DNA from: JBBQIY01 sp964618405
Lineage (GTDB): Bacteria; Verrucomicrobiota; Kiritimatiellia; RFP12; UBA3636
DNA: 7,243 bases
Reading direction: 5' to 3'
Assembly (NCBI GenBank): GCA_964618405.1
Contig: CAZUAY010000199.1
Span: 1-7,243 of the forward strand
Shown: positions 1-5,581 of the stretch, piece by piece
How the letters are laid out: every line of letters begins with the position of its first letter
Numbering within the stretch: the first letter of the stretch is position 1
The notes under the pieces: model-generated
Databases searched by the model: none
Told to the model about the DNA's origin: nothing
The model's input: only the letters and a program-made list of their open reading frames with translations
Program-made: the position numbers and the translations under genes

Positions 1-1671
1 TGCCTCGACTACATGTGCCGGTTGCTGACCTTCCATCTTTGCGTCAAAGCTTTCGCCGACGACACCTACATGAAGATGAACGCCCGTGGGCTTAAGCTGA
101 CGCAATGGGAGAACTTCAAGGGCCGGTTTTCTGAGATGCTCAAAAACCCGGAGGAAAATCTGAATTGGGACAGACGGATCGAGGCGCTTTCCGATACATA
201 TTTCGACAAGACGCGTCACCTTCCCGACAATGCATTCTTTGCGTATTTTGCACGAATGGCCGCCTATGAATCCAGCAAAACAGCTCGTGACATCCCCGAC
301 AATCTTGGAAAATTGGCGCGCCCCCGCGAAAGAATCGATTGGGAAAATGACCTCGTCTACGTGCCTTATGATGAATTCGACGCTTTGTTCAAGGCTGATG
401 AGTCCGCCCCATCGAACATCGCAAAACCTTTCCTCGACTTGCTGCAGTACGTCACGCAGGACGATGAAGTCGCCAGTCGCCCTTGTCCATATTGGGATGG
501 AGGCCGAAAGCTGATCCAAGCGCTTTTCGAACCCAAAGGTCGGAATGAGCTGGATTTCTCCCTTTGTCTCTACGAGTACTTCAAGGAGCATGCATCGCCA
601 GAACGCAATGCCTTCGTCATGGCACTTCGCCTGATGTGGAATGTTTTGGAGAATGTTGCTCCGGACAAAGACCACGACTTCAACCGTGTTGAGGCAATCC
701 AATCGTTTATCAAGTCCAGCGGCGAATCCCTCTATCACGAGCAGATGAAATTCGATGGAGGCTCTGTTCAGTATCTGGAGGAGGCAGAAAAGGGAGTCGT
801 TTATGCTTCGGGACAGACGTCGGATATTGCGCTGATGCAGCAAGTGGAAGCATTCATGCACGGGCGCATTCGCCTCGGTATCCTCGACTTGAATTCGGGC
901 AGCAAACCCGACTTCAATCGTGCGCGTCTGACTATCCTTAAAAAGCTCTTTACGGCATACCAAGACTTCCCTGAACAACGAGAGCACATTGTCTTAATGG
1001 CCGTCGCGGCGGCTCCCCATAATCCTCAAGACGCGATAACGCTCGATACAGATCCTGGCAATCTGCTTAACCTTCTGACAACCCGTGACGACAAGGCGTT
1101 TCAGCAAGCTCTTTTGAATTTTATTGTCGCATCTGGACAGGAAGACCTGTTGGCCATTACTCCTCATGAACTTCTGAAAGCCAATACAGATAAAATTCCA
1201 AATTCTGCGCCTTGGTGGGTAAGAGACTATCGGAGCGAAATTCTACATCTCGCCGACAAGCAGTCCGTATATCGCACTCAGAATCCCAATTTCACACCTT
1301 GGGGGCGTATTGTACGCCGCCACAATACGGGCCTTCATTATCTGTATTCGGGCTCTTCCATTACACATGCGCTACCGATTAACGACTACCGAATTGAGTT
1401 ATTGGAAGTTGACCAGAAGTGGCCGCTCATATCCGACAACAACCAGCCCTCGGTTGAGATGAACGACGGCAACACCCACAGCGGAAGACCTCAGCAACAG
1501 GGCCTAATGGTCTATTTCTATTCAGACCATATTGAAGTCCGTAGATGGAATGAAACGAAGAAAACGTTTACCGAGACCAAACAAATTCCCTCCCCTGGAA
1601 CTAGAATGTCGTGTGAAGAACTACTAAAAAACTTAGAAGAAACACTAACCCAAATGAGTTGTAAAAACTAA
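1..1671 (+). CDS. DUF262 (GmrS-like) family protein, C-terminal part, 5' end outside window
   Basis: The frame is open from the first base, so the ATG at 13 is probably internal and the true start lies upstream; 556 codons are visible. Near the left edge is a DUF262 hallmark: YMKMNARG followed by LTQWENFK (about nt 67-120), equivalent to the family's 'Y-K-MN-RG--LT--ENFK' segment. The N-terminal DGQQR nucleotide-binding motif expected in DUF262 would be upstream and is not seen. The remaining 500 or so residues are helical-looking, and I see no HNH/DUF1524 nuclease motif, so this is not an evident GmrSD fusion. DUF262 proteins include modification-dependent restriction enzymes and other phage-defence proteins; a defence role here is inferred from family and neighbours. 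The stop is followed after 42 bases by the convergent regulator tail at 1714. The DUF262 assignment is fairly sure, the specific activity unknown. Confidence 0.75.
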   Translation, partial: CLDYMCRLLTFHLCVKAFADDTYMKMNARGLKLTQWENFKGRFSEMLKNPEENLNWDRRIEALSDTYFDKTRHLPDNAFFAYFARMAAYESSKTARDIPDNLGKLARPRERIDWENDLVYVPYDEFDALFKADESAPSNIAKPFLDLLQYVTQDDEVASRPCPYWDGGRKLIQALFEPKGRNELDFSLCLYEYFKEHASPERNAFVMALRLMWNVLENVAPDKDHDFNRVEAIQSFIKSSGESLYHEQMKFDGGSVQYLEEAEKGVVYASGQTSDIALMQQVEAFMHGRIRLGILDLNSGSKPDFNRARLTILKKLFTAYQDFPEQREHIVLMAVAAAPHNPQDAITLDTDPGNLLNLLTTRDDKAFQQALLNFIVASGQEDLLAITPHELLKANTDKIPNSAPWWVRDYRSEILHLADKQSVYRTQNPNFTPWGRIVRRHNTGLHYLYSGSSITHALPINDYRIELLEVDQKWPLISDNNQPSVEMNDGNTHSGRPQQQGLMVYFYSDHIEVRRWNETKKTFTETKQIPSPGTRMSCEELLKNLEETLTQMSCKN

Positions 1672-1713
1672 GAGTCATGAGTTCGGGTCGCTGACAGTCT
1701 CGGGAGGGTTTGA

Positions 1714-1818
1714 TTAAAATATCAACCCTTTCACATCCTTCCTCACCGTATTCCGCGATGCGCTTAGTGCGGCGGTTTGGGTGAGGTTGTTGCCGTGCTT
1801 CGTAAGCGTCCGGCAGAC
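1714..1818 (-). pseudogene. 3' remnant of sigma-54 activator gene (tail copy 1)
   Basis: Read on the - strand, this encodes a degenerate Fis-type helix-turn-helix: VCRTLTKHGNNLT, then QTAALSASRNTVRK, ending in an unrelated DVKGLIF and a TAA at 1714-1716. It matches the C-terminus of the complete activator at 5565-7040 (VCRVFEKHGNNLT...SRNTVRKYL) with one codon missing in the helix-turn-helix. Bases 1781-1801 are identical to 3345-3365 and 5632-5652. Upstream, the frame meets a stop within a few codons and homology becomes doubtful, although TCACGC and CCGCAC pieces near 1840-1850 may be a frameshifted continuation. No start codon or AAA+ domain remains. It lies 42 bases beyond the DUF262 stop, convergent to it. 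The homology is clear; that it is non-functional is inferred from its length. Confidence 0.8.
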
Positions 1819-2063
1819 CTTTCAATTGACTCTTGGTGTGCGGGCGTGAGTCCCGAAGAAGCTCCGTGCGCACACTTCCATTCTGTTGGGAATCGTTGCG
1901 CGAGCTCGGTCATCATCATCGAATTCAGCCGGCGAATGATGTCGAGCAAGTATGCCCAGCATCCGCGCAATTCGTGCCACATCAAGGACGGGAAACTCCG
2001 CCCAGACGTTCGATGGTCGGCGGTGACGTCGGAATCAGGAGACGCGAGTTCGAAACCGATGCC
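1819..2063. other. unassigned stretch between regulator tail and the 183-residue ORF
   Basis: I recognise no gene here. On the - strand, the frame of the upstream 183-residue ORF stays open after its TAA (2064-2066) down to about 1764, roughly 100 codons. The translation has no motif I know, and a start would have to be a TTG at 1985 without a convincing ribosome site. The stretch looks more GC-rich than the AT-rich intergenic DNA at 2616-2785. It could be an eroded upstream part of the regulator tail, the remains of another gene, or a lost C-terminal extension of the neighbouring ORF. Confidence 0.4.
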
Positions 2064-2615
2064 TTACGCCAGACTTTCGCCCTCGTCATAAGCCTCGCCA
2101 TCATCTTCAGCGACACTCTTCCCACGGTCGCGAGAGACTGAGAAAGACTGAGACCTTCGCTTCTCAAAGGCCCCATCAAAGACTTCCTTGGGAACTTTAC
2201 CACTGGCAATGGCCGCCTTTACCGTCTCTTGCGAGGGTGATCCAATTTCTTCGACAATCGGCATAAGCAAAGGGGCGACAAGAGGCAGATTCTTCTTGAT
2301 TTTCGTAGGATCAGGCCAAAGAATCAGTTTGTAATCATCGCCTAAGCGCTCTTTTAGCAACGCTTCATCATAATTCACCACAGTCCGAGTTGTATTGCGC
2401 ACAAACAAACGCTGACCATCAACTTCAGGCGAAATGGAACTTGCATCCTTCCCTTCCATATAGGTCGAGATGAGCTCCCGCAAGCGGTACTTCTCGTCCT
2501 GCAAAGCGACCGATTCCACCTGAATTTCAACATAACGCCGTAAAGCCTGCTCAATCTCTGCCGGCAAGTCTCCGGAAATGACTTCGGTGTGACTTACGTA
2601 TTCATTTTCACTCAT
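2064..2615 (-). CDS. hypothetical protein, 183 aa, with N-terminal helical region and acidic C-terminus
   Basis: I do not recognise this protein. The start is well supported: AAAGGA (2623-2628) lies 7 bases before the ATG, and a good sigma-70 promoter sits further upstream. Residues about 17-55 (LPAEIEQALRRYVEIQ... to ISTYMEGKD) look like a long amphipathic helix that could form a coiled coil. About 60-110 (EVDGQRLFVRNTTRTVVNYDE, then LLKERLGDDYKLILWPDPTKI) look like a small beta/alpha domain. The last 30 residues are low complexity, first basic and serine-rich (KRRSQSFSVSRDRGKS), then acidic (EDDGEAYDEGE). There is no signal peptide or membrane segment. The helical start followed by a short beta region resembles small phage accessory proteins, but that is only an impression. 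It is divergent from brnT and shares a 170-base intergenic region with it. Confidence 0.7.
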   Translation of the reverse strand: MSENEYVSHTEVISGDLPAEIEQALRRYVEIQVESVALQDEKYRLRELISTYMEGKDASSISPEVDGQRLFVRNTTRTVVNYDEALLKERLGDDYKLILWPDPTKIKKNLPLVAPLLMPIVEEIGSPSQETVKAAIASGKVPKEVFDGAFEKRRSQSFSVSRDRGKSVAEDDGEAYDEGESLA

Positions 2616-2662
2616 AATTCATTCCTTTACCGTTAATAATAAAACCTCAAAAGACCGCTTTA

Positions 2663-2692
2663 ATACTAAAACTTACTTCTGGGCATTGTCAA
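2663..2692 (-). promoter_or_regulatory. sigma-70-type promoter of the 183-aa ORF
   Basis: On the - strand, a perfect TTGACA (-35, 2687-2692) is followed after 18 bases by TAGTAT (-10, 2663-2668, 4 of 6 consensus). Transcription would start near 2656, giving a leader of about 40 bases that includes the ribosome site at 2623-2628. The layout is conventional, unlike the apparently leaderless brnT start on the other strand. Confidence 0.6.
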
Positions 2693-2725
2693 GACCTGAT
2701 TCCCAGATGGCTGTTATCGGTTTAG

Positions 2726-2744
2726 CCATACTATTCACCATACT
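2726..2744 (+). repeat. direct repeat CCATACT x2, candidate BrnA operator
   Basis: CCATACT occurs at 2726-2732 and again at 2738-2744, 12 bases apart, ending 6 bases before the -35 box of the brnT promoter. Type II antitoxins with a ribbon-helix-helix fold usually bind short repeated half-sites at about this spacing to autorepress their operon. A role as BrnA operator is inferred from position and spacing only. Confidence 0.3.
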
Positions 2745-2750
2745 TATATA

Positions 2751-2779
2751 TTGCTTTAAGATACCCGATTTGCTATATT
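2751..2779 (+). promoter_or_regulatory. extended -10 promoter of brnTA
   Basis: TTGCTT (2751-2756), a 17-base spacer, then TATATT (2774-2779) preceded by TG at 2771-2772 in the extended -10 position. Transcription would start about 7 bases after the -10 box, on or next to the brnT ATG at 2786. There is no purine-rich ribosome site in the bases before that ATG, so brnT mRNA is probably leaderless. Confidence 0.6.
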
Positions 2780-2785
2780 CTTGAC

Positions 2786-3076
2786 ATGAACAAGACACAG
2801 TTCGAGTGGGATTCAACCAAAGATAAGCAGAATCAAAAAACACACGGTGTGACTTTTGCTATTGCGCAGTATGTCTTTGCCGACCCCATGCGTGTGATCT
2901 TAGTCGACGAGGACCACAGCACCCAAGAGGATCGATACTACTGTCTCGGACAGGTCGGCACCGGCGTTCTGACCGTTCGATTTACATATCGAAACAAAAT
3001 TATTCGGATTTTTGGCGCAGGATATTGGCGGAAAGGAAAAAAACTTTATGAAGAACAAAATCACCTACACGGATGA
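2786..3076 (+). CDS. brnT: BrnT-family ribonuclease toxin
   Basis: This 96-residue protein is the toxin of a BrnT/BrnA type II toxin-antitoxin pair; BrnT is a RelE-fold ribonuclease that arrests translation. Family landmarks are present in order: FEWD (6-9), K-THGVTF (18-24), VFADP (30-34), DHS and EDRY (43-51), then IIRIFGAG (72-79) and KLYEE (86-90). Length is typical. The usual C-terminal motif is IRIISAR followed by a basic, glutamate-containing helix; here the arginine of 'SAR' is glycine and the next residues are YWRKGKK, so activity may be altered or lost. The start at 2786 is set by the FEWD position; there is no ribosome site, but a strong promoter fires at this ATG. It overlaps brnA by 29 bases, so the two are translationally linked. 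Family call is confident, activity is not. Confidence 0.85.
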   Translation: MNKTQFEWDSTKDKQNQKTHGVTFAIAQYVFADPMRVILVDEDHSTQEDRYYCLGQVGTGVLTVRFTYRNKIIRIFGAGYWRKGKKLYEEQNHLHG

Positions 3077-3281
3077 ACCAATGGAGCAGGTACGAGTCGT
3101 GACAGACTTTCTCCCGTCACCGGAAGAACTCGCCTTCAAAGAAGAAAATGTCAAGATCACAATCTCGCTGAGTAAAGCCAGCCTCGATTTTTTTAAAGGG
3201 CAAGCTCAGATGCATAAGACCGCCTACCAAAAAATGATCCGAAACCTTTTAGATGCGTATGCCGTCCAGCACATGAAATAA
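3048..3281 (+). CDS. brnA: BrnA-type antitoxin (ribbon-helix-helix)
   Basis: This 77-residue protein should neutralise BrnT by direct binding and repress the operon. The first part (to about residue 30) is polar and acidic, likely the toxin-binding segment. Residues 35-41 (VKITISL) form the DNA-contacting beta strand, followed by SLDFFKGQA and AYQKMIRNLLDAYA, the two helices of a ribbon-helix-helix in the pattern of BrnA/CopG antitoxins. I chose the ATG at 3048, not the in-frame ATG at 3012, because AAAGGA (3032-3037) lies 10 bases before it and because a protein starting at 3012 would open with unrelated residues. Gene order toxin then antitoxin, with overlap, is the usual brnTA layout. The stop lies 5 bases from the end of the convergent regulator tail at 3287. 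Confidence 0.8.
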   Translation: MKNKITYTDEPMEQVRVVTDFLPSPEELAFKEENVKITISLSKASLDFFKGQAQMHKTAYQKMIRNLLDAYAVQHMK

Positions 3282-3286
3282 CCCCT

Positions 3287-3478
3287 TTATTCCAAGTACT
3301 TCTTCACCGTATTTCGCGATGCTTTAAGGGCTTCAGCGGTTTTGGTGAGGTTGTTGCCGTGCTTCTCATAGACGCGGCGGACGTGAAGGCGAGTCATTTC
3401 ATTAAGAGCGTCGGGGTATTCAGTCCTGACTTGGGGGACGAGGTTCATGAGCATCTGTTCGTGCTCGGCTAGGAGCTT
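3287..3478 (-). pseudogene. 3' remnant of sigma-54 activator gene (tail copy 2)
   Basis: About 63 residues on the - strand align without gaps to the end of the complete activator at 5565-7040: KLLAEHEQM, LVPQ, PDALNEMTRLHV, RRVYEKHGNNLT, then SRNTVKKYLE and TAA (3287-3289). By my hand count about 42 of 63 residues are identical. It keeps an intact Fis-type helix-turn-helix and its own stop codon but has no AAA+ domain. Homology begins abruptly at the lysine codon 3476-3478, inside the AAA+/DNA-binding linker, where an unrelated ORF (3469-3555) reads in another frame. There is no start codon or ribosome site in its own frame, so it is most likely untranslated. It is diverged from the complete copy, so it is not a recent duplication of it. 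Confidence 0.85.
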
Positions 3479-3555
3479 GTTTCTTTGAGTTTGTTTCCCT
3501 TTTCATCAAAGAGCTGATAATGTCCGTGTGCTAGTTGAATGTCTGTGATACTCAT
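3469..3555 (-). CDS. 28-codon orphan ORF, probably the cut-off start of a small gene
   Basis: An ATG at 3553-3555 has GGAG (3563-3566) 7 bases upstream on the - strand, a good ribosome site for so short an ORF. It encodes MSITDIQLAHGHYQLFDEKG, then NKLKETSS, and ends at a TAG (3469-3471) that lies within regulator tail copy 2, read in another frame. The YQLFDEKGNKLKE segment resembles a 'YDE-GKK' type repeat unit of small hypothetical proteins, so I infer that the 5' end of a longer small gene was joined to the regulator tail by recombination. It could instead be a true short peptide. Function unknown. Confidence 0.4.
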   Translation of the reverse strand: MSITDIQLAHGHYQLFDEKGNKLKETSS

Positions 3556-3648
3556 TACTCTACTCCATTTAATTGTTCAGGGATCTTCATCCATAATAGT
3601 AACATTCAGTACAATATGAACTGGAGGATCCTCTGATATATCCTCATT

Positions 3649-4179
3649 TTGTTCGATCTTCTATTCCGCCGTTATCGGCTCGTCCTTGTTTGCTCCCTCT
3701 TCCTTTATGTATTACTAACAGCAGAGGTGGATATCAGCCGCGTTTCAGAAAAGCGCCGCGATTCAGAAAAGGTCAAACGACTTATTCAGTCCATCGCTCG
3801 AAACATCTCCACAGAAGCCTCGTTTCGCTCGCTTGCAGCCGACGTTCGAGGCGGGACTGATTCGTTCAAAGCAGAAACGGCGGCAGACTACGTCACCGCG
3901 TTAGAACAACTGATGATCGTCGACAACCTTCCGGCTTGGAACGTTCATATCCTTTCGAGCGCGACGCTACGATCGACGGCAAAATGGCATTTCGCGGATC
4001 CATCTATCGCATGCGCTGCACTCGGACTATCCGCTGGGAAACTTGCGGAACGGATCAGCACCAACAAAACGCCGGCACCGTCAGCACTTGGCGTGCTCAC
4101 GGGGAACGGCTTTTCGCACCGCTGTCCAGACGGTGGTTTGTCGTCTCACTCGCGACACTCCGCGCGTAGTTCTTGTTGA
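3649..4179 (+). pseudogene. remnant of AAA_14/DUF4143 ATPase, C-terminal domain piece only
   Basis: From about 3721 to 4039 the frame encodes a clear DUF4143 segment: EVDISRV, RRDSEKVKRLIQSIARN, STEASFRSLAADV, ADYVTALEQLMIVDNLPAW, then KWHFADPSIACAAL. In complete proteins of this family (about 400 residues) an N-terminal AAA_14 ATPase with Walker motifs comes before it, and a further 150 or so residues with a nuclease-like VIEVK segment come after it. Both are missing. The 24 residues before 3721 (a hydrophobic stretch from a TTG) and those after 4039 match nothing expected. There is no ribosome site at the TTG and a TGA lies just upstream. It is therefore a decayed gene. It sits between tail copies 2 and 3. 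These ATPases are a common but poorly understood family of accessory genomic regions. Confidence 0.7.
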
Positions 4180-4195
4180 AGTCACTTATTCAAAA

Positions 4196-4240
4196 TCTCA
4201 GAGATCCATCGGACCCCAAGGGTTCAGATCTTCCCCCAGC
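4196..4240 (-). repeat. short remnant of the sigma-54 activator 3' end (tail copy 3)
   Basis: Bases 4196-4240 closely match 5537-5581, which covers the last codons of the complete activator and about 28 bases beyond its stop. The shared core is AGATCCATCGGACCCCAA, then GG, TCAGATC and a C-run. Only three substitutions and a short length change in the C-run separate them. On the - strand the copy reads CTGGGGG...GATCTGA, the same end as the activator, but two bases shorter and thus out of frame. It directly follows the DUF4143 remnant. Confidence 0.75.
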
Positions 4241-4283
4241 CATTACAGTCAAGAATCACCCGATAGAAGAACCCCAAATCGTC

Positions 4284-4337
4284 TATCGGCTCAAATAGTG
4301 CTTGTTTTTGAGCCGATAAAAGCGTAATATCGGCTCA
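4284..4337 (+). promoter_or_regulatory. three-part palindromic operator before fic
   Basis: TATCGGCTCAAA (4284-4295) and TTTGAGCCGATA (4307-4318) are a perfect 12-bp inverted repeat, and TATCGGCTCA recurs at 4328-4337, ending on the A of the fic start codon. Half-site starts are 23 and 21 bases apart, about two helical turns. The second and third half-sites overlap the candidate promoter. The likely ligand is the C-terminal winged helix of Fic itself (autoregulation), which is an inference. Confidence 0.6.
4302..4330 (+). promoter_or_regulatory. candidate fic promoter inside the operator
   Basis: TTGTTT (4302-4307), a 17-base spacer, then TAATAT (4325-4330). Transcription would start around 4337, the A of the fic ATG. 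No Shine-Dalgarno-like sequence precedes that ATG, which fits a leaderless message. Both hexamers match consensus only partly (4 of 6 each). Confidence 0.45.
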
Positions 4338-5452
4338 TGAATTTCAACTGGGAGCAGGCTGATTGGCCAAATTTTAGATACAACGCGACGGCATTACAAG
4401 CGCCTCTGACCCTCTATTCGGAAAACCTGGGTGCGGTGCGAACTCTGTTATCCATGTTCGATCCCGATTTCATGGAGGACAAAGCCATCGTTCAACTGAC
4501 AAACGAGGCGGTCGACACGTCGGCAATTGAAGGTGTCAGCCTGAACCGCGACGCCGTGATGTCATCAGTCTGTCGCCAACTCGGAAGAAAAGCACCGCAC
4601 GCAAAAGTGAATGACGCGACAGCCGATGGATTTGCATCGCTGATTATCGATGTCCGAAATTCGTATGCTTCGAAACTGACAAAGCAGATGCTCCTCCGTT
4701 GGCATGCCCTTCTGCTTAAAGGAAGTCACGCCCGTGTTTTGCCTGGTAAATTTAGGACGCACAAAGAATCGATGATGATCCTCGCTGGAGGCATCGAAGG
4801 CGATGACATCAGGTTTGTGGCACCTCCCTCAAACCAAGTCGAACATGAGATGACACAATTCGTGAAGTGGTTCAACCGCTCTTTGGCTGAAGTTCTCTCT
4901 GGAGTCATGCACCCCGCCGTACGGATTGCAATTGCGCACGTGTATTTCGAAAGCATCCATCCCTTTGAGGACGGCAACGGCAGAATCGGACGCATGCTCG
5001 TTTGTAAAGCCATGGCCCAGAACCTCGGGCAGCCGGTCTTGTTACCCGTATCTGTTGTTATCCGAAAAGCAAGGACTGAATACTACAACGCACTACATGC
5101 GGCATCGTATACCAACGAAGTAACGGACTGGTGCATTTTCTTTACCGGCATTCTGACGAAGGCAATGGACGAGATGTCACGGGAACTCGTCTTTCTAGTT
5201 AAAAAAATCCAGTTCTTCAATGAGCATTCATCAAAACTCAATATGCGACAATCGAAAGTAATGGAACGCATGGCGGCGGAGGGGTTCCCCGGATTTGCCG
5301 GCGGCATGAATGCCACGAAATACCAAAAGATCGCAAAAACCTCGAAAGCAACCGCCACACGAGACCTTGCGGATCTTTGCAAAATCGGTGCGCTCATCAA
5401 AACAGGCTCCGGGCCCAGCAGCCGATATCATCTGCCATTCGCACTGCCCTAG
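4337..5452 (+). CDS. fic: Fic family protein with N-terminal DUF4172 and C-terminal winged helix
   Basis: A complete 371-residue Fic protein, expected to transfer AMP (or another nucleotide part) from NTP to a hydroxyl side chain of a target protein. Residues 1-16 (NFNWEQADWPNFRY) are the typical DUF4172 start, which supports this ATG although no ribosome site precedes it. TSAIEG (61-66) fits the inhibitory helix motif (S/T)xxxE(G/N) placed N-terminal to the Fic core (class II), so activity is probably held off until this helix is displaced. PGKFRTHKESMMI (136-148) is the substrate flap. HPFEDGNGRIGR (208-219) is a perfect catalytic motif with the key histidine. Residues about 300-366 (LNMRQSKVMERM, ATATRDLADLCKIGAL, SSRYHL) are a winged helix, probably DNA-binding. 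No partner antitoxin gene is adjacent. It is convergent with the activator at 5565. All key residues are present, so it looks functional. Confidence 0.92.
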   Translation: MNFNWEQADWPNFRYNATALQAPLTLYSENLGAVRTLLSMFDPDFMEDKAIVQLTNEAVDTSAIEGVSLNRDAVMSSVCRQLGRKAPHAKVNDATADGFASLIIDVRNSYASKLTKQMLLRWHALLLKGSHARVLPGKFRTHKESMMILAGGIEGDDIRFVAPPSNQVEHEMTQFVKWFNRSLAEVLSGVMHPAVRIAIAHVYFESIHPFEDGNGRIGRMLVCKAMAQNLGQPVLLPVSVVIRKARTEYYNALHAASYTNEVTDWCIFFTGILTKAMDEMSRELVFLVKKIQFFNEHSSKLNMRQSKVMERMAAEGFPGFAGGMNATKYQKIAKTSKATATRDLADLCKIGALIKTGSGPSSRYHLPFALP

Positions 5453-5484
5453 AGAAGGAATATTGGAATGGTCGAATGCTGGAA

Positions 5485-5509
5485 TAGACGCGGCGAGACG
5501 CCGCGTCTA
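5485..5509. repeat. perfect 11-bp hairpin between fic and the activator
   Basis: TAGACGCGGCG (5485-5495), loop AGA, CGCCGCGTCTA (5499-5509). It lies between two convergent stops. There is no T-run on either side, so it is not a standard intrinsic terminator, although it may help end both transcripts. The flanking GGAATGGTCGAATGCTGGAA and GGCTCGCC look like part of a dispersed intergenic repeat unit, which is an impression only. Confidence 0.6.
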
Positions 5510-5536
5510 CGGCTCGCCACAGTTTCGCCCTCCAGC

Positions 5537-5581
5537 TCTGAGAGATCCATCGGACCCCAAAGGCTCAGATCCTCCCCCCCA
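5537..5581 (-). repeat. activator 3' end unit, counterpart of the copy at 4196-4240
   Basis: This is the intact version of the repeat that also lies at 4196-4240. It holds the last codons of the activator (stop TGA at 5565-5567) and about 28 bases past the stop. That homology extends beyond the coding region shows the repeat is a DNA segment and not just a conserved protein motif. Confidence 0.7.

Noticed and set aside
1777..2141. Overlapping + strand ORFs of about 100 codons
   Set aside because: Low-quality translations without start signals, lying across the activator tail and the end of the 183-aa gene on the other strand.
3012..3047. Upstream in-frame ATG for brnA
   Set aside because: It would add 12 residues unlike the family and lacks the ribosome site that the ATG at 3048 has.
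3620..3632. GAGGATCCTC palindrome
   Set aside because: Short perfect palindromes of this size occur by chance and there is no link to a gene start.
4043..4327. + strand ORF of 94 codons ending before fic
   Set aside because: No ribosome site, out-of-frame with the DUF4143 remnant, and running through the activator tail remnant and fic operator.
4697..4716. TGGCAT...CTGC resembling a sigma-54 promoter
   Set aside because: It lies inside fic and the -12 element does not match at the right spacing. I found no convincing TGGCAC-N5-TTGC site in the intergenic regions, by eye only.
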